This document shows positions 34,329-43,525 of a stretch of DNA of 64,000 nucleotides, one piece after another. Each line of letters opens with the position of its first letter. Within the stretch, counting starts at the first letter, position 1. The stretch lies in assembly GCA_026387935.1 (NCBI GenBank), contig JAPLKU010000010.1:1-64000 (forward strand), written 5' to 3'. The DNA is from Gemmatimonadota bacterium (GTDB taxonomy: Bacteria; Gemmatimonadota; Gemmatimonadetes; Gemmatimonadales; Gemmatimonadaceae). The notes below the pieces were generated by a model. That model made no database searches. It had not been told where the DNA came from and was given only the letters and a program-made list of their open reading frames with translations. The translations under genes were made by a program, and so were the position numbers.

Positions 34329-35078
34329 TCAGTTACGAACGATACTCGCCCACCCGTCAGCCTCCAGGCTGGCACCCCCGACGAGCAGGCCTCCGACCTC
34401 AGGCGCTGCCAGAAGGCTCCCTGCGTTGCCTCGATTGACGCTCCCGCCGTAGAGAATAGGGATTCCCTCCCCCCGTGCTCCGGCCAACGTCCGCAGCTCC
34501 TGCCGAATAGCCATGTGCACGGTGCTGGCATCGGCCGGGGTCGCCGTCTTGCCCGTGCCAATGGCCCAGACCGGTTCGTATGCCAGCAGGAATGTGTGCA
34601 ACTGTGCCTTATCGACCTCTGCGACTCCGGCCCGAAGCTGACGGAGCACGACGTCCACCGTCCTGCCGGCCTCACGTTCCGCGAGCGTCTCGCCAACGCA
34701 GAACAGCGGCGTCAGGCCGGCCCGCACTGCTGCGGCGACCTTTTTGCCAGCCTGTTCATCCGTTTCGCCAAACACGTGGCGTCGCTCGGAATGGCCGACG
34801 AGCGTATAGCGGGCGCCGGCGCCGCGCGCGATCGACGCCGAGTTCTCGCCGGTGAATGCGCCGTGGTCTTCCCAGTGGATGTTCTGCACGCCGACCTTGA
34901 TGTCGCTGCGATCCTGCAGCGCGATCGTCACCGTGTGCAGCGAAAGCGCCGACGGGAAGAAGATCACCGTGCGGTCCTGCGTTTTTGGGTAGTACGCCAG
35001 GAACTGGCGGAGAAACGCCTCTGCGTCAGCCGGGGCCTGATTCATCTTCCAGTTCGCCGCAAATACTGGATGCTTCAC
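34329..35078 (-). CDS. tpiA: Triose-phosphate isomerase
   Basis: A 249-residue TIM-barrel enzyme that interconverts dihydroxyacetone phosphate and glyceraldehyde 3-phosphate. Catalytic residues: Lys11 (ANWKMN), His96 (VGHSERR) and Glu168 (AYEPVWAIGTG); the phosphate loop is YGGSVN. ATG 35078 overlaps the pgk stop by 4 nt. It is the third gene of gap-pgk-tpiA. Confidence 0.97.
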   Translation of the reverse strand: MKHPVFAANWKMNQAPADAEAFLRQFLAYYPKTQDRTVIFFPSALSLHTVTIALQDRSDIKVGVQNIHWEDHGAFTGENSASIARGAGARYTLVGHSERRHVFGETDEQAGKKVAAAVRAGLTPLFCVGETLAEREAGRTVDVVLRQLRAGVAEVDKAQLHTFLLAYEPVWAIGTGKTATPADASTVHMAIRQELRTLAGARGEGIPILYGGSVNRGNAGSLLAAPEVGGLLVGGASLEADGWASIVRN

Positions 35079-36277
35079 GTGGAGGCCTTGGGGTCAAGAC
35101 ATTCTACCCCGGGGAGCGCCTTTCCCTCGAGAAACTCGAGCGATGCGCCGCCGCCGGTGGAGACGTGACTCATTTTCGCCGCGAGGCCGGCGTGCTCGAC
35201 GGCGGCGGCTGAATCGCCACCGCCAACAATCGTGGTCGCCCCCGCAGCGGTGGCATCGGCCATGGCGTGAGCGACGGCCATCGTGCCGGCATCGAAGGGC
35301 GACTTTTCAAAGACGCCCATGGGACCATTCCAGACGATCGTCTTCGCCGTACCAATGGCGCGCGCATACGATGCGCACGTGTCGGGGCCGATGTCGTACA
35401 TCGCCTCGCTTGCCGGAATCGCATCGCGTCGCACGGCGTGCGCCTTGGCACCCGCGTCGACCGACGTGGACACCGTCGCGTCGTGCGGCAGCGTGAGTCG
35501 AAACCCCGCGCGTTGCACCAACGACGCTGCGAGTTCTACGCGATCGGGTTCGACGAGCGAGTGTCCTGTTTCGAACTCCATCGCCTTGTAGAACGTACAG
35601 GCCATCGCGCCGCCAATGAGGAGCCCATCAACTTTTGGCAACAACGCTTCGATGACATCAATCTTTCCCGAAATCTTGCTGCCGCCCAGAATCGCAATGA
35701 ATGGCCGCTTCGGATGCTCGAGCGCGCTGCCCAAATACTCCAACTCACGCTCCATGAGCAGGCCAGCAACAGCAGGCCGCAAGAACGACGCGACGCCAGC
35801 CGTTGACGCATGTGCTCGGTGCGCAGCGCCGAACGCATCATTCACGTAGACGTCGCCCAACTCCGCCATGTCCTTTGACAGCGCGGCATCGTTCTGCTCT
35901 TCGCCTGGCAGGAAACGCGTGTTCTCGAGGAGCAGCACCTCCCCCTCCGCAAGCGCGCGAGTGGCCGCAACTGCATTCATGCCCACGGTGTCCTCGCACC
36001 ATTTGACGGTGGTCCCAAGCGCAGCCGATACCACGTCCACGAGCGGTCGCAGTGAGTAGTTCGCTTCCACTTTCGCCTTGGGCCGTCCGAGATGCGACAG
36101 CAATACCACGCGCGCGCCACGCTCGCGGAGGTACGCGATGGTCGGGACAGCAGCGCGAATACGAGTCGCATCCGCGACCTCCCCTCCGCGCAACGGTACG
36201 TTGAAATCCACGCGCACCAATGCGCGCCTTCCGCGAATCTCCGCGGCGGTGAGGTCGCGAACGGTTTTGCGTTGCAT
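35075..36277 (-). CDS. pgk: Phosphoglycerate kinase
   Basis: A 400-residue glycolytic kinase. RVDFNVPL (substrate Asp/Asn), LLSHLGRPK, ENTRFLPGEE, and the nucleotide-side GPMGVFE and GGGDSAAAVE are all present. It starts at ATG 36277, 15 nt after the gap stop, and is coupled to tpiA by a 4-nt overlap. Confidence 0.97.
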   Translation of the reverse strand: MQRKTVRDLTAAEIRGRRALVRVDFNVPLRGGEVADATRIRAAVPTIAYLRERGARVVLLSHLGRPKAKVEANYSLRPLVDVVSAALGTTVKWCEDTVGMNAVAATRALAEGEVLLLENTRFLPGEEQNDAALSKDMAELGDVYVNDAFGAAHRAHASTAGVASFLRPAVAGLLMERELEYLGSALEHPKRPFIAILGGSKISGKIDVIEALLPKVDGLLIGGAMACTFYKAMEFETGHSLVEPDRVELAASLVQRAGFRLTLPHDATVSTSVDAGAKAHAVRRDAIPASEAMYDIGPDTCASYARAIGTAKTIVWNGPMGVFEKSPFDAGTMAVAHAMADATAAGATTIVGGGDSAAAVEHAGLAAKMSHVSTGGGASLEFLEGKALPGVECLDPKAST

Positions 36278-36292
36278 CGCGGTGAGGAGTTC

Positions 36293-37300
36293 CTAGAGAC
36301 TCTTGCCGATGAATTGCATGAGGTCCACACACCGGCAGGCGTAGCCCCACTCATTGTCATACCAGCCGGAGACCTTGACCATCGTGCCGTCAATCACATT
36401 GGTGCAGAGCGAATCCACGATGCACGAGTGAGGGTTGCCGATGTAGTCGCTCGACACCAACTCCTCAGTGGCCAATTGCAGGATGCCCTGCAGCGGACCC
36501 TCGGCAGCGGCCTTGAACGCGGCGTTCACCTCGGCGATCGTCGTGGCCTTTTCCACCTCGACGGTCAATTCCGTGAGCGACACGTCGGGCGTCGGAACGC
36601 GAATGGAAATGCCATCGATTTTCCCCTTCACTTCCGGAATGACCAGCGACGTGGCCTTTGCCGCACCGGTTGTCGTCGGAATCATCGACAACCCAGCGGC
36701 TCGCGCCCGGCGCAGGTCCTTGTGCGGCAGGTCAAGGACATTCTGATCGTTGGTGTAGCTGTGGATCGTCACCATTGACGCGTGCTTGAAGCCAAAGGTG
36801 TCGCGAATGACCTTGACCATCGGCACGAGGCAGTTGGTCGTGCACGAGGCGTTCGAGATGATGTGGTGGGACTTCGCATCGTACTTGTTGTCATTCACGC
36901 CGAGCACAACGGTCAGGTCTTCACCCTTCGCCGGAGCCGAGATGATGACCTTCTTCGCGCCACCGGCGATGTGCTTCTTCGCGTCCTCGGCGTTCGTGAA
37001 TCGGCCGGTCGACTCGAGGACGACGTCGACGCCGAGGGCCTTCCACGGCAACGCCGCCGGATCCTTATCCTTGAAGATCTTGATCCGGTCACCGTCAATC
37101 GTGATCGAATCCGCATCAGACGTAACGGTCCCTTTGTACGTGCGGTGCACCGAGTCGTACTTGAAGAGATGTGCGAGCGTCTTGGTATCGGTCAGGTCGT
37201 TGACCGCGATGAAATCAATTGGCGCGTGCTGTTCCTTGGCGGCGCGGATGACTTGTCTACCAATCCGACCGAACCCGTTGATGCCGACTCTCAGAGACAT
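36293..37300 (-). CDS. gap: Glyceraldehyde-3-phosphate dehydrogenase
   Basis: A 335-residue NAD-dependent glycolytic enzyme. It has the NAD-binding start [14 protein letters not shown], the catalytic Cys153 in [12 protein letters not shown], and the C-terminal [11 protein letters not shown]. The phosphorylating class is clear. No Shine-Dalgarno is visible before ATG 37300. It heads gap-pgk-tpiA, 33 nt after comF. Confidence 0.97.
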   Translation of the reverse strand: MSLRVGINGFGRIGRQVIRAAKEQHAPIDFIAVNDLTDTKTLAHLFKYDSVHRTYKGTVTSDADSITIDGDRIKIFKDKDPAALPWKALGVDVVLESTGRFTNAEDAKKHIAGGAKKVIISAPAKGEDLTVVLGVNDNKYDAKSHHIISNASCTTNCLVPMVKVIRDTFGFKHASMVTIHSYTNDQNVLDLPHKDLRRARAAGLSMIPTTTGAAKATSLVIPEVKGKIDGISIRVPTPDVSLTELTVEVEKATTIAEVNAAFKAAAEGPLQGILQLATEELVSSDYIGNPHSCIVDSLCTNVIDGTMVKVSGWYDNEWGYACRCVDLMQFIGKSL

Positions 37301-37333
37301 AAGAAGCAGGAAATAGGGAGGAAGAGACAGTGC

Positions 37334-38047
37334 TTAGTCGGCCGCCGAGCGCGCGCGACCGAACGTGAGGTAACTGACAATCCGGGCGCCTGCGTCGAAC
37401 AGCGCGCCCCCAACAGCGTTCAACGTGGATCCGGTAGTGAGCACATCGTCAACGACGATGAGGTGCGCCCCAGCCATGCGCTCACGCGCGGCATCGTTCA
37501 CGCGAAACACTGCGTGAACGTTCGCGGAACGTTCCGACGGAGTCAACCGCGTTTGCGTCTCGTTGAACCGGTCGCGCGACACAACATCGTTCCAGACGGG
37601 AACGCACTGGCGTTTACCTACGGCGCGCGCGAGAAGTTCAGCCTGGTTGTAGCCGCGTTCGCGCTGGCGGACTCGCGCCAAGGGTACCGGAACGAGGGCC
37701 GTTCGTTCGGCGACGACATCAGATGGCCACGCCACGCGGGCCATGCGTTCACCGATCTCGTCGGCGATGGCACTCCAGCCATCGTATTTCAGCGCGTGCA
37801 CCGCGGCGCTTGCCGCCGAATCGGGGACCCAGCAGACCGAGCGCACGGCCCGCACGAATGGGGGAAATGTGGCGCAGTATGCACAGTCAATGCGAAGCGA
37901 CGGATGACCGCAACGCTCGCACCGCGGCGCGGGCAAAGCGGCGATGCGCGACCAACAGGCACCGCACATCAGTCCGGATTCCATTCCGCCGCTGCAATTC
38001 ACACAGGAGAGCGGCAGCAGCAGGTCGAGCAGCCCGGATGCCATCAT
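37334..38047 (-). CDS. comF: ComF-family phosphoribosyltransferase-like protein
   Basis: A 237-residue protein with an N-terminal double CxxC zinc ribbon (SCVNCSG, CGACW, CERCG, CAYC) and a C-terminal PRTase fold with the PRPP-type motif VVDDVLTTGSTLN. In competent bacteria ComF helps internalised single-stranded DNA processing; in others its role is unclear. The start overlaps the aroE stop by 4 nt. No other competence gene is in the window apart from the general repair protein RadA. Confidence 0.9.
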   Translation of the reverse strand: MMASGLLDLLLPLSCVNCSGGMESGLMCGACWSRIAALPAPRCERCGHPSLRIDCAYCATFPPFVRAVRSVCWVPDSAASAAVHALKYDGWSAIADEIGERMARVAWPSDVVAERTALVPVPLARVRQRERGYNQAELLARAVGKRQCVPVWNDVVSRDRFNETQTRLTPSERSANVHAVFRVNDAARERMAGAHLIVVDDVLTTGSTLNAVGGALFDAGARIVSYLTFGRARSAAD

Positions 38048-38850
38048 CGACAGGCGTCGTGCATTACCGAGCGGTCTGGCGCCACGCCAAACCAGCGCTC
38101 AAATGCCAGTGCGCCTTGTTCGACGAGCATCGGCAGGCCATCGCTCGCCCGAAGTCCGCGGCCCCGGCACGCGAGCACCCAGGGCGTTTCGCCTCGGCGA
38201 TAGACGAGGTCGAACGCGTTACTCGCCGGATCCAGAGATGACGGATCAACCGGCACCGCATCGTCGTGGAGCCCGACTGGTGTGGCATTCACCACCAGCG
38301 CAGCCCCCCGCACCGCTGTATCAGCGTTCCACTCTGCACGCGACACCCGCGCGTAGCGCTCCGCCAATCGCTCGGCCCGACCCATCGTACGAGACCAGAT
38401 GCGCGCCGTCACGCCTTCCCAACGTTCGACGGCCGCGAGGACCGCACTCGCGGCGCCGCCTGCACCAAGCACCGCGACCACCGAACCCGGTGCCGGCGCA
38501 CCAACGGTTGATCGAACGGCCGCGTCGAATCCGCCGACATCGGTGTTGTCGCCGACGAGCGCGCCGTCTTCGGTCCAGAAGGTGTTTACCGCACCGGTTC
38601 GTTGCGCCACAGGGCTGAGCTGCGAACAGCACGCCGCAAAGGCCTCCTTGTGCGGCACCGTCACGTTTCCAGCCGCGTTGGCATCAATCAGCTCGTGCGC
38701 AATCTTGGCCAGGTCGCCCGGCATCACATCCAACGTTTGGTACACGATGCCCATTCCCGCGGCACGCAGCGCAGCGTTCTGCAGCCGCGGAGAGAGCGAG
38801 TGCGCTACCGGGTGACCGATCAGGACCAAGCGTCCGGGCAGATCGATCAT
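38044..38850 (-). CDS. aroE: Shikimate dehydrogenase
   Basis: A 268-residue NADPH-dependent enzyme of aromatic amino acid synthesis. The shikimate-binding serines are in AHSLSPRLQNAA, the catalytic Lys is in NVTVPHKEA, and the nucleotide motif is VLGAGGAASAVL. It overlaps the phosphatase gene upstream and comF downstream by 4 nt each. Confidence 0.95.
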   Translation of the reverse strand: MIDLPGRLVLIGHPVAHSLSPRLQNAALRAAGMGIVYQTLDVMPGDLAKIAHELIDANAAGNVTVPHKEAFAACCSQLSPVAQRTGAVNTFWTEDGALVGDNTDVGGFDAAVRSTVGAPAPGSVVAVLGAGGAASAVLAAVERWEGVTARIWSRTMGRAERLAERYARVSRAEWNADTAVRGAALVVNATPVGLHDDAVPVDPSSLDPASNAFDLVYRRGETPWVLACRGRGLRASDGLPMLVEQGALAFERWFGVAPDRSVMHDACR

Positions 38851-39317
38851 GTTGCGTCCGGGGCCTTGGCTTCGGCTATCCGCGCGATGGCCAGATCCAC
38901 CATGCGTTCGAGTTCGTCGGCCGTGGAGCGATAGAGATCGAGATCACCACCGAACGGATCCGCGATCACCTGTCCCGTCGTTGCGCGCTGCGCGTAGTCG
39001 GCGAGCAGAAAGGTCTTCCCCTCACCGCCGAGGACCGAAGCGCGCTCCACGTGATGAATCCCCATGCCAAGAATGAGGTCTGACGTATCGATGAGCTCGC
39101 GCGTGAGCACGCGGGCGCGGTGCCCGTTGAGGTCCAGCTTGCGCTCAAGGCCGACGAGCAACGCCCCGTCTGAGGCGGGCGCTCCGTCCCACGCGCTCGT
39201 GCCGGCGCTGTCGAAGGTGATCGTGGCGTTTGGATAGCGCGAAACGGCCGCGCGGCCGATGGCCTGCGCCATCGCGCTTCGGCAGGTGTTCCCCGTGCAA
39301 ACAAAGAGCAGGCGCAT
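38847..39317 (-). CDS. Low-molecular-weight protein phosphatase, probably arginine-specific (YwlE-like)
   Basis: A 156-residue LMW-PTP fold protein. The P-loop CTGNTCRSA starts at Cys7, and the general-acid loop DPFGG is near residue 120. The Thr in CTGNTCRS (instead of Ile/Leu as in CLGNICRS) is the feature linked to phospho-arginine specificity in YwlE, so protein-arginine phosphatase is the better prediction. ATG 39317 follows the upstream stop closely; GTG 39329 would add four residues. No McsB-like arginine kinase is in the window. Confidence 0.85.
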   Translation of the reverse strand: MRLLFVCTGNTCRSAMAQAIGRAAVSRYPNATITFDSAGTSAWDGAPASDGALLVGLERKLDLNGHRARVLTRELIDTSDLILGMGIHHVERASVLGGEGKTFLLADYAQRATTGQVIADPFGGDLDLYRSTADELERMVDLAIARIAEAKAPDAT

Positions 39318-39318
39318 G

Positions 39319-39990
39319 CTACTGGTCACTCACCAGATCGGGCGCGACCGCGCAGAGCGCTGCGGCACCAATGGCACCGGGGCGGATCAGGCGCGGGAAT
39401 CGCCCCGTGCAATCCACCACCGTTGATGGCGGCGAGGGCGCGAGCGTCCCTGCGTCGAGGACACGCAACGCGCCCGAGGCAACGGCCGCCGACCAATGAT
39501 CCACAATCTGCGCGGCATCCGCGGCCGGCGGATCGCCCGGTTGATTTGCACTCGTGGATGTAATGGCATCGCCGTACGCAACGATTAATCGCTGCATCGC
39601 CGGATGGGGCGTCCAACGTACCGCGATTCCCCCTTCGGGTCCGCGCAGCTGGTCCGGCACGCGACGTTCTCCGCCCGGCAGCACAAGCGTCAGCGGTCCA
39701 GGCCAGAATCGCGCGGCGAGCATCGCTGAAGATTTGGTGAGGCGTAATCCGAGGCGCTCGATCATTGCGCTGGAAGCGACAAGCAGCAGGAAGGGCTTCC
39801 CCGCTGGCCGTTGCTTGATAGCCATCAGCGCCTCAACGGCCGCGCGATCAATCGCGCCACCAAGCCCGTAGACGGTTTCCGTGGGATACCCAAGCACGCG
39901 GTGTGCGACGAGATGCGCGATCGTTCCGGGAATCGCCGCGTCGATCTCCGCCGGAGACCAGAATGGCGTGGCCTGCGGCGCGCGCGTCAC
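39319..39990 (-). CDS. tsaC: L-threonylcarbamoyladenylate synthase (Sua5/YciO/YrdC family)
   Basis: A 223-residue enzyme that makes threonylcarbamoyl-AMP for the t6A37 modification of ANN-decoding tRNAs. PTETVYGLGG, IKQRPAGKPFLLL, FWPGPLTLVLPG and ITSTSANQPGDPP are diagnostic. GTG 39990 overlaps the ispD stop as GTGA, so I prefer it over the frame extending to 40101. It lacks the extra C-terminal Sua5 domain. Confidence 0.92.
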   Translation of the reverse strand: MTRAPQATPFWSPAEIDAAIPGTIAHLVAHRVLGYPTETVYGLGGAIDRAAVEALMAIKQRPAGKPFLLLVASSAMIERLGLRLTKSSAMLAARFWPGPLTLVLPGGERRVPDQLRGPEGGIAVRWTPHPAMQRLIVAYGDAITSTSANQPGDPPAADAAQIVDHWSAAVASGALRVLDAGTLAPSPPSTVVDCTGRFPRLIRPGAIGAAALCAVAPDLVSDQ

Positions 39991-40691
39991 TCTTTCACCA
40001 TCTGCATGGCGTCGGCGCGAGCGATGTCGGATTCGTCGGTGACCTTCATGGCGCGCTCGCTGCCCCGAACGACCACAACTTCCAGTCCGAGTTGTTCGCA
40101 CAACGCGGAGTCATCGGTGGCATCAACACCACTCGCCAGCGCATGCTGATGCGCTTGTAGGATCATCCCGCGGGGGAAGCCCTGCGGCGTCTGCGCGCGC
40201 CAGAGCGACGAGCGGTCCACTGTGCGCGTGATGCGGCCTGACGCGGACACCTCTTTGAGCGTGTCCACGACGGGCAGCGCGGCAATGGCCCCATGCCCCT
40301 TCCGCGCCTCCACGACCACCCGGTCGATCATGGCCGCCGTCGCCAGCGGGCGCGCCGCATCGTGGATGAGCACGTATTGGCAGGATTCAGGAAGGTCTTC
40401 GAGTCCATGCCGGACGGATTCGCCGCGCACGGCGCCACCCGCGGTAACGAGCATCCGCTCGGTATCGCATTGGAAGAGCCAGGGTGGCGGGTCGCCGGCA
40501 ACATTCGGAGGAAGCACACAGACGACCATAGCGACGTCGTCGCGGTCCTGAAACAGTTGCAACGAATGCAACAACATCGGTTTGCCGGCAACCCAGCGAA
40601 ACTGTTTGAGTTCGCCGGACTGCGATCCGCCGGCGCGCGTGCTCGACCCCGCGGCTACGATCACGACTCCCACGTCGCGAGCCCCGCTCAC
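39987..40691 (-). CDS. ispD: 2-C-methyl-D-erythritol 4-phosphate cytidylyltransferase
   Basis: A 234-residue enzyme of the MEP isoprenoid pathway. It has the nucleotide-binding start VVIVAAGSSTRAGG, the central VLIHDAARPLA and the C-terminal ATDDSALCEQLG. It starts at ATG 40691, overlapping the radA stop by 4 nt, and is itself coupled to tsaC. ispF is not adjacent. Confidence 0.94.
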   Translation of the reverse strand: MSGARDVGVVIVAAGSSTRAGGSQSGELKQFRWVAGKPMLLHSLQLFQDRDDVAMVVCVLPPNVAGDPPPWLFQCDTERMLVTAGGAVRGESVRHGLEDLPESCQYVLIHDAARPLATAAMIDRVVVEARKGHGAIAALPVVDTLKEVSASGRITRTVDRSSLWRAQTPQGFPRGMILQAHQHALASGVDATDDSALCEQLGLEVVVVRGSERAMKVTDESDIARADAMQMVKE

Positions 40692-42085
40692 GGTGCGACC
40701 GCTTTGAAGAGATCGTTGAGCGTGCCGAGTCCAATCACCTTGAGTCCCCGTGGAACGCGCGCCGGCACCGAACGCGTGGCGACGTAGGCTGTGCGCATTC
40801 CCATCTTTTCAGCTTCGGCGAGGCGTCGCTCGACCTGAGAGACGGGGCGCACTTCCCCGCCAAGTCCAACTTCGCCGATAAAAACCGCGTGCGCGTCGGT
40901 CGGTTTGTCATGCACACTCGATGCAAGCGCCGCCGCCACCGCCAGATCGCCCGCCGGTTCCTGGAGTCGTGCGCCACCGACCACGTTCAGGAAGACGTCG
41001 AGGGACGAAAAAGAAATCCCGGCACGGCGCTCGAGCACAGCGAGCAAAAGGGCAAGACGGCGACCGTCGAACCCGGTGGTCACGCGCTGCGGCGTTCCAA
41101 ACCCAGCCTTTGCGGCGAGCGCCTGTACCTCGACCAGCACCGGCCGCGTCCCCTCAATGAGCGCGGTGATCGCGCTGCCGGAGGCGTGGTGGCCTTCGCG
41201 GTTTCCCAGGAAGAGTGCGGAAGGATTCTCGACTGGAACAAGTCCGCCTTCAGTCATTCGGAACACGCCGATCTCGTCCACCGAGCCAAACCGATTCTTC
41301 GTGGCCCGAAGCACGCGATGGTCGAGCGAACTCTCTCCCTCGAAGTAGAGCACCGTGTCAACGATGTGCTCCAGTGTCTTGGGCCCGGCGATCCCTCCGC
41401 CCTTCGTGACATGCCCAATCAGAAGGACGGCAACGCCGCGTTCCTTCGCAAAGCGCATCAGCCGCGCCGCACACTCACGCACCTGTCCAACGTTGCCGGG
41501 CGCGCCCTCGAGGTCACCGGTAAAAATCGTCTGGATCGAGTCAATGATCATGACCACGGGCGGGTTCGCCTCCGCAGTTGCGAGCACGGTCTCGAGCATG
41601 GTTTCACCGAGCAACGATACGCGCCCAGCGGACGCGCCGAGTCGATCGGCGCGAAGCTTCACTTGGAGCGGCGATTCCTCGCCCGAGACGTAAAGCGTAC
41701 TCGACCCGCGTGCCTCGAGTTCGGCTGCGACCTGCAAGAGGATGGTGCTCTTGCCGATCCCAGGCTCGCCGCCGACAAGCACAAGCGAACCGGGCACGAT
41801 GCCGCCGCCGAGGACAAAGTCGAATTCAGCGATGCCGGTCTTGATGCGGGTAGATTCCGAACCGGAAACGTCACCGACGCGTTGTGTTTCCACGACGCGT
41901 CCGCCTGAGCCCAGCGAGCTGACGCCCGCCTTCCGGCGCGACGCGGAACCGGCGGTGGCGCGCGGCGTGACCAACTCCTCGACGAGTGTGTTCCATTCGC
42001 CGCACGCGTCGCACTTGCCGGCCCATTTCGGGTGGTCGGCGCCACATTCGGTGCAGCGATACGACGTCCGCGCTCGCGCACCCAT
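40688..42085 (-). CDS. radA: DNA repair protein RadA
   Basis: A 465-residue RecA-like branch-migration helicase. In order: a zinc finger (Cys11, Cys14, Cys25, Cys28); Walker A GGEPGIGKS at about 105-113; the RadA-specific ATKNRFGSVDEIGVF; and a C-terminal Lon-protease-like domain (GEVGLGGEVRPVSQVERR). The N-terminus SYRCTECGADHPKW is typical. It lies 6 nt after dnaB, an association that suits its role in replication-coupled recombination. Confidence 0.96.
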   Translation of the reverse strand: MGARARTSYRCTECGADHPKWAGKCDACGEWNTLVEELVTPRATAGSASRRKAGVSSLGSGGRVVETQRVGDVSGSESTRIKTGIAEFDFVLGGGIVPGSLVLVGGEPGIGKSTILLQVAAELEARGSSTLYVSGEESPLQVKLRADRLGASAGRVSLLGETMLETVLATAEANPPVVMIIDSIQTIFTGDLEGAPGNVGQVRECAARLMRFAKERGVAVLLIGHVTKGGGIAGPKTLEHIVDTVLYFEGESSLDHRVLRATKNRFGSVDEIGVFRMTEGGLVPVENPSALFLGNREGHHASGSAITALIEGTRPVLVEVQALAAKAGFGTPQRVTTGFDGRRLALLLAVLERRAGISFSSLDVFLNVVGGARLQEPAGDLAVAAALASSVHDKPTDAHAVFIGEVGLGGEVRPVSQVERRLAEAEKMGMRTAYVATRSVPARVPRGLKVIGLGTLNDLFKAVAP

Positions 42086-42091
42086 TCGTCG

Positions 42092-43525
42092 TTATCCGGG
42101 CTGTCGGGCGGTCCAGTTCTCGAAGCGCGTGAACTGCTTCCGGAAGTTCAGCTTCGCAAACCCGGTTGGCCCGTTACGCTGCTTGCCGACGATCACTTCC
42201 GCGTAGCCTTCGAGCGGCGTGCCGTCAGGCATCTTTGCCACGTTGCCCTGATCGTCGATCGGCCGCTCGTACATCTCGGGGCGGTAGATGAACATGACAA
42301 CGTCGGCGTCCTGCTCGATCGCACCCGATTCGCGCAGGTCCGAGAGCTGCGGCCGCTTGTTCTCGCCGGTCCGTTGTTCGGGCGCACGCGAAAGCTGCGA
42401 CAGCGCCACCACCGGCAGCGACAGTTCCTTCGCGAGAATCTTGAGCGAGCGTGAAATCTGGCTGATTTCCTGCTGACGGCTTTCGCTGCCGGCGGGTCCG
42501 GACAGCAACTGGAGGTAGTCGATAATGACCATCTGGATTCCGGCCTGTGCTTTGAGGCGCCGCGCGCGGGACCGCAGCTCGAGCAGCGTGATGCCGGGTG
42601 TATCGTCAATCCAGATGGGCGCCTGGCCGAGCAGCGCAGCGGCCTTGGCAAGATTGGAATGATCCTGGCTGCTGAGCTTTCCTGAACGCAGTCGCTGTGC
42701 ATCGATAAATCCTTCCGATGCGAGCATACGCTGCACGAGCGATTCCTTGCTCATTTCCAGCGAGAAGATTGCCGTCGGAATGTTTCCCTCCACGGCGGCG
42801 TATTGGGCAATATTGAGGACGAAAGCTGTCTTGCCCATCGACGGACGCGCCGCGATGATCACGAGATCCGAGGGCTGGAACCCCAGCGTGAGTTTGTCGA
42901 GATCGGCAAAGCCGCTCGGGACGCCGGTCAGCGGGCCGCCCTCGCGAAGCTGCTCAATACGCTCCATCGCCGGCCAAAGGAGTTCCTTGATGCGCGTAAA
43001 CCCTTCGCCGCCGCGCGTCTGGCTGACCTGGAAAATTCTATGCTCGGCAAGGTCGAGTAATTCACTCGCGTCGGCCGGCGACTCGTGGGCCTCGACGACC
43101 AAGCCTTGTGCCACGTCGATCAGTCGACGGCGGAGTGCCTTTTCCTTGACGATCTTGGCGTGGTACTCGACGTTGGCTGCCGTCGGAATCGCGTAGAGCA
43201 GCATGCCGATGTACTCGCGCCCACCAGCGGCCTGCAGCGCCCCCTGACGTTCGAGCTCTTCCGCCAGCGTGACGGGGTCGACGACCGCGCCATTTTGGTT
43301 CAGCGTGAGCGCGGCGCGAAAAATGCGCCGGTGGCCCTCGCGATAGAACATCGTTTCTTCCAGCAGCTCGACGGCGCGTACGACCGCCTCTACGTCGAGC
43401 AGCATCGCTGAAAGGACGGCAACCTCAGCGTCTTCAGAGTACGGCGGACGTCGGTCGCGCGAGGCATCGCGCGCCGGTTCACGCCCCTGAGGCGCTATCG
43501 AAAACTCTTCTGGCGAGCTGGACAT
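42092..43525 (-). CDS. dnaB: Replicative DNA helicase DnaB
   Basis: A 477-residue hexameric fork helicase. The N-terminal domain begins with PPYSEDAEVAVLSAMLLD, and the C-terminal RecA domain has Walker A ARPSMGKTA at about 227-235 and IDYLQLLSG (Walker B), ending FAKLNFRKQFTRF. ATG 43525 lies inside the end of the uracil-DNA glycosylase gene, a 47-nt overlap. No later start preserves the conserved N-terminal domain. Confidence 0.96.
   Translation of the reverse strand: MSSSPEEFSIAPQGREPARDASRDRRPPYSEDAEVAVLSAMLLDVEAVVRAVELLEETMFYREGHRRIFRAALTLNQNGAVVDPVTLAEELERQGALQAAGGREYIGMLLYAIPTAANVEYHAKIVKEKALRRRLIDVAQGLVVEAHESPADASELLDLAEHRIFQVSQTRGGEGFTRIKELLWPAMERIEQLREGGPLTGVPSGFADLDKLTLGFQPSDLVIIAARPSMGKTAFVLNIAQYAAVEGNIPTAIFSLEMSKESLVQRMLASEGFIDAQRLRSGKLSSQDHSNLAKAAALLGQAPIWIDDTPGITLLELRSRARRLKAQAGIQMVIIDYLQLLSGPAGSESRQQEISQISRSLKILAKELSLPVVALSQLSRAPEQRTGENKRPQLSDLRESGAIEQDADVVMFIYRPEMYERPIDDQGNVAKMPDGTPLEGYAEVIVGKQRNGPTGFAKLNFRKQFTRFENWTARQPG

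Noticed and set aside
36782-38203. A plus-strand open frame of 473 codons opposite gap and comF
   Set aside because: Shadow of two genes with clear catalytic motifs; its composition changes at their boundary.
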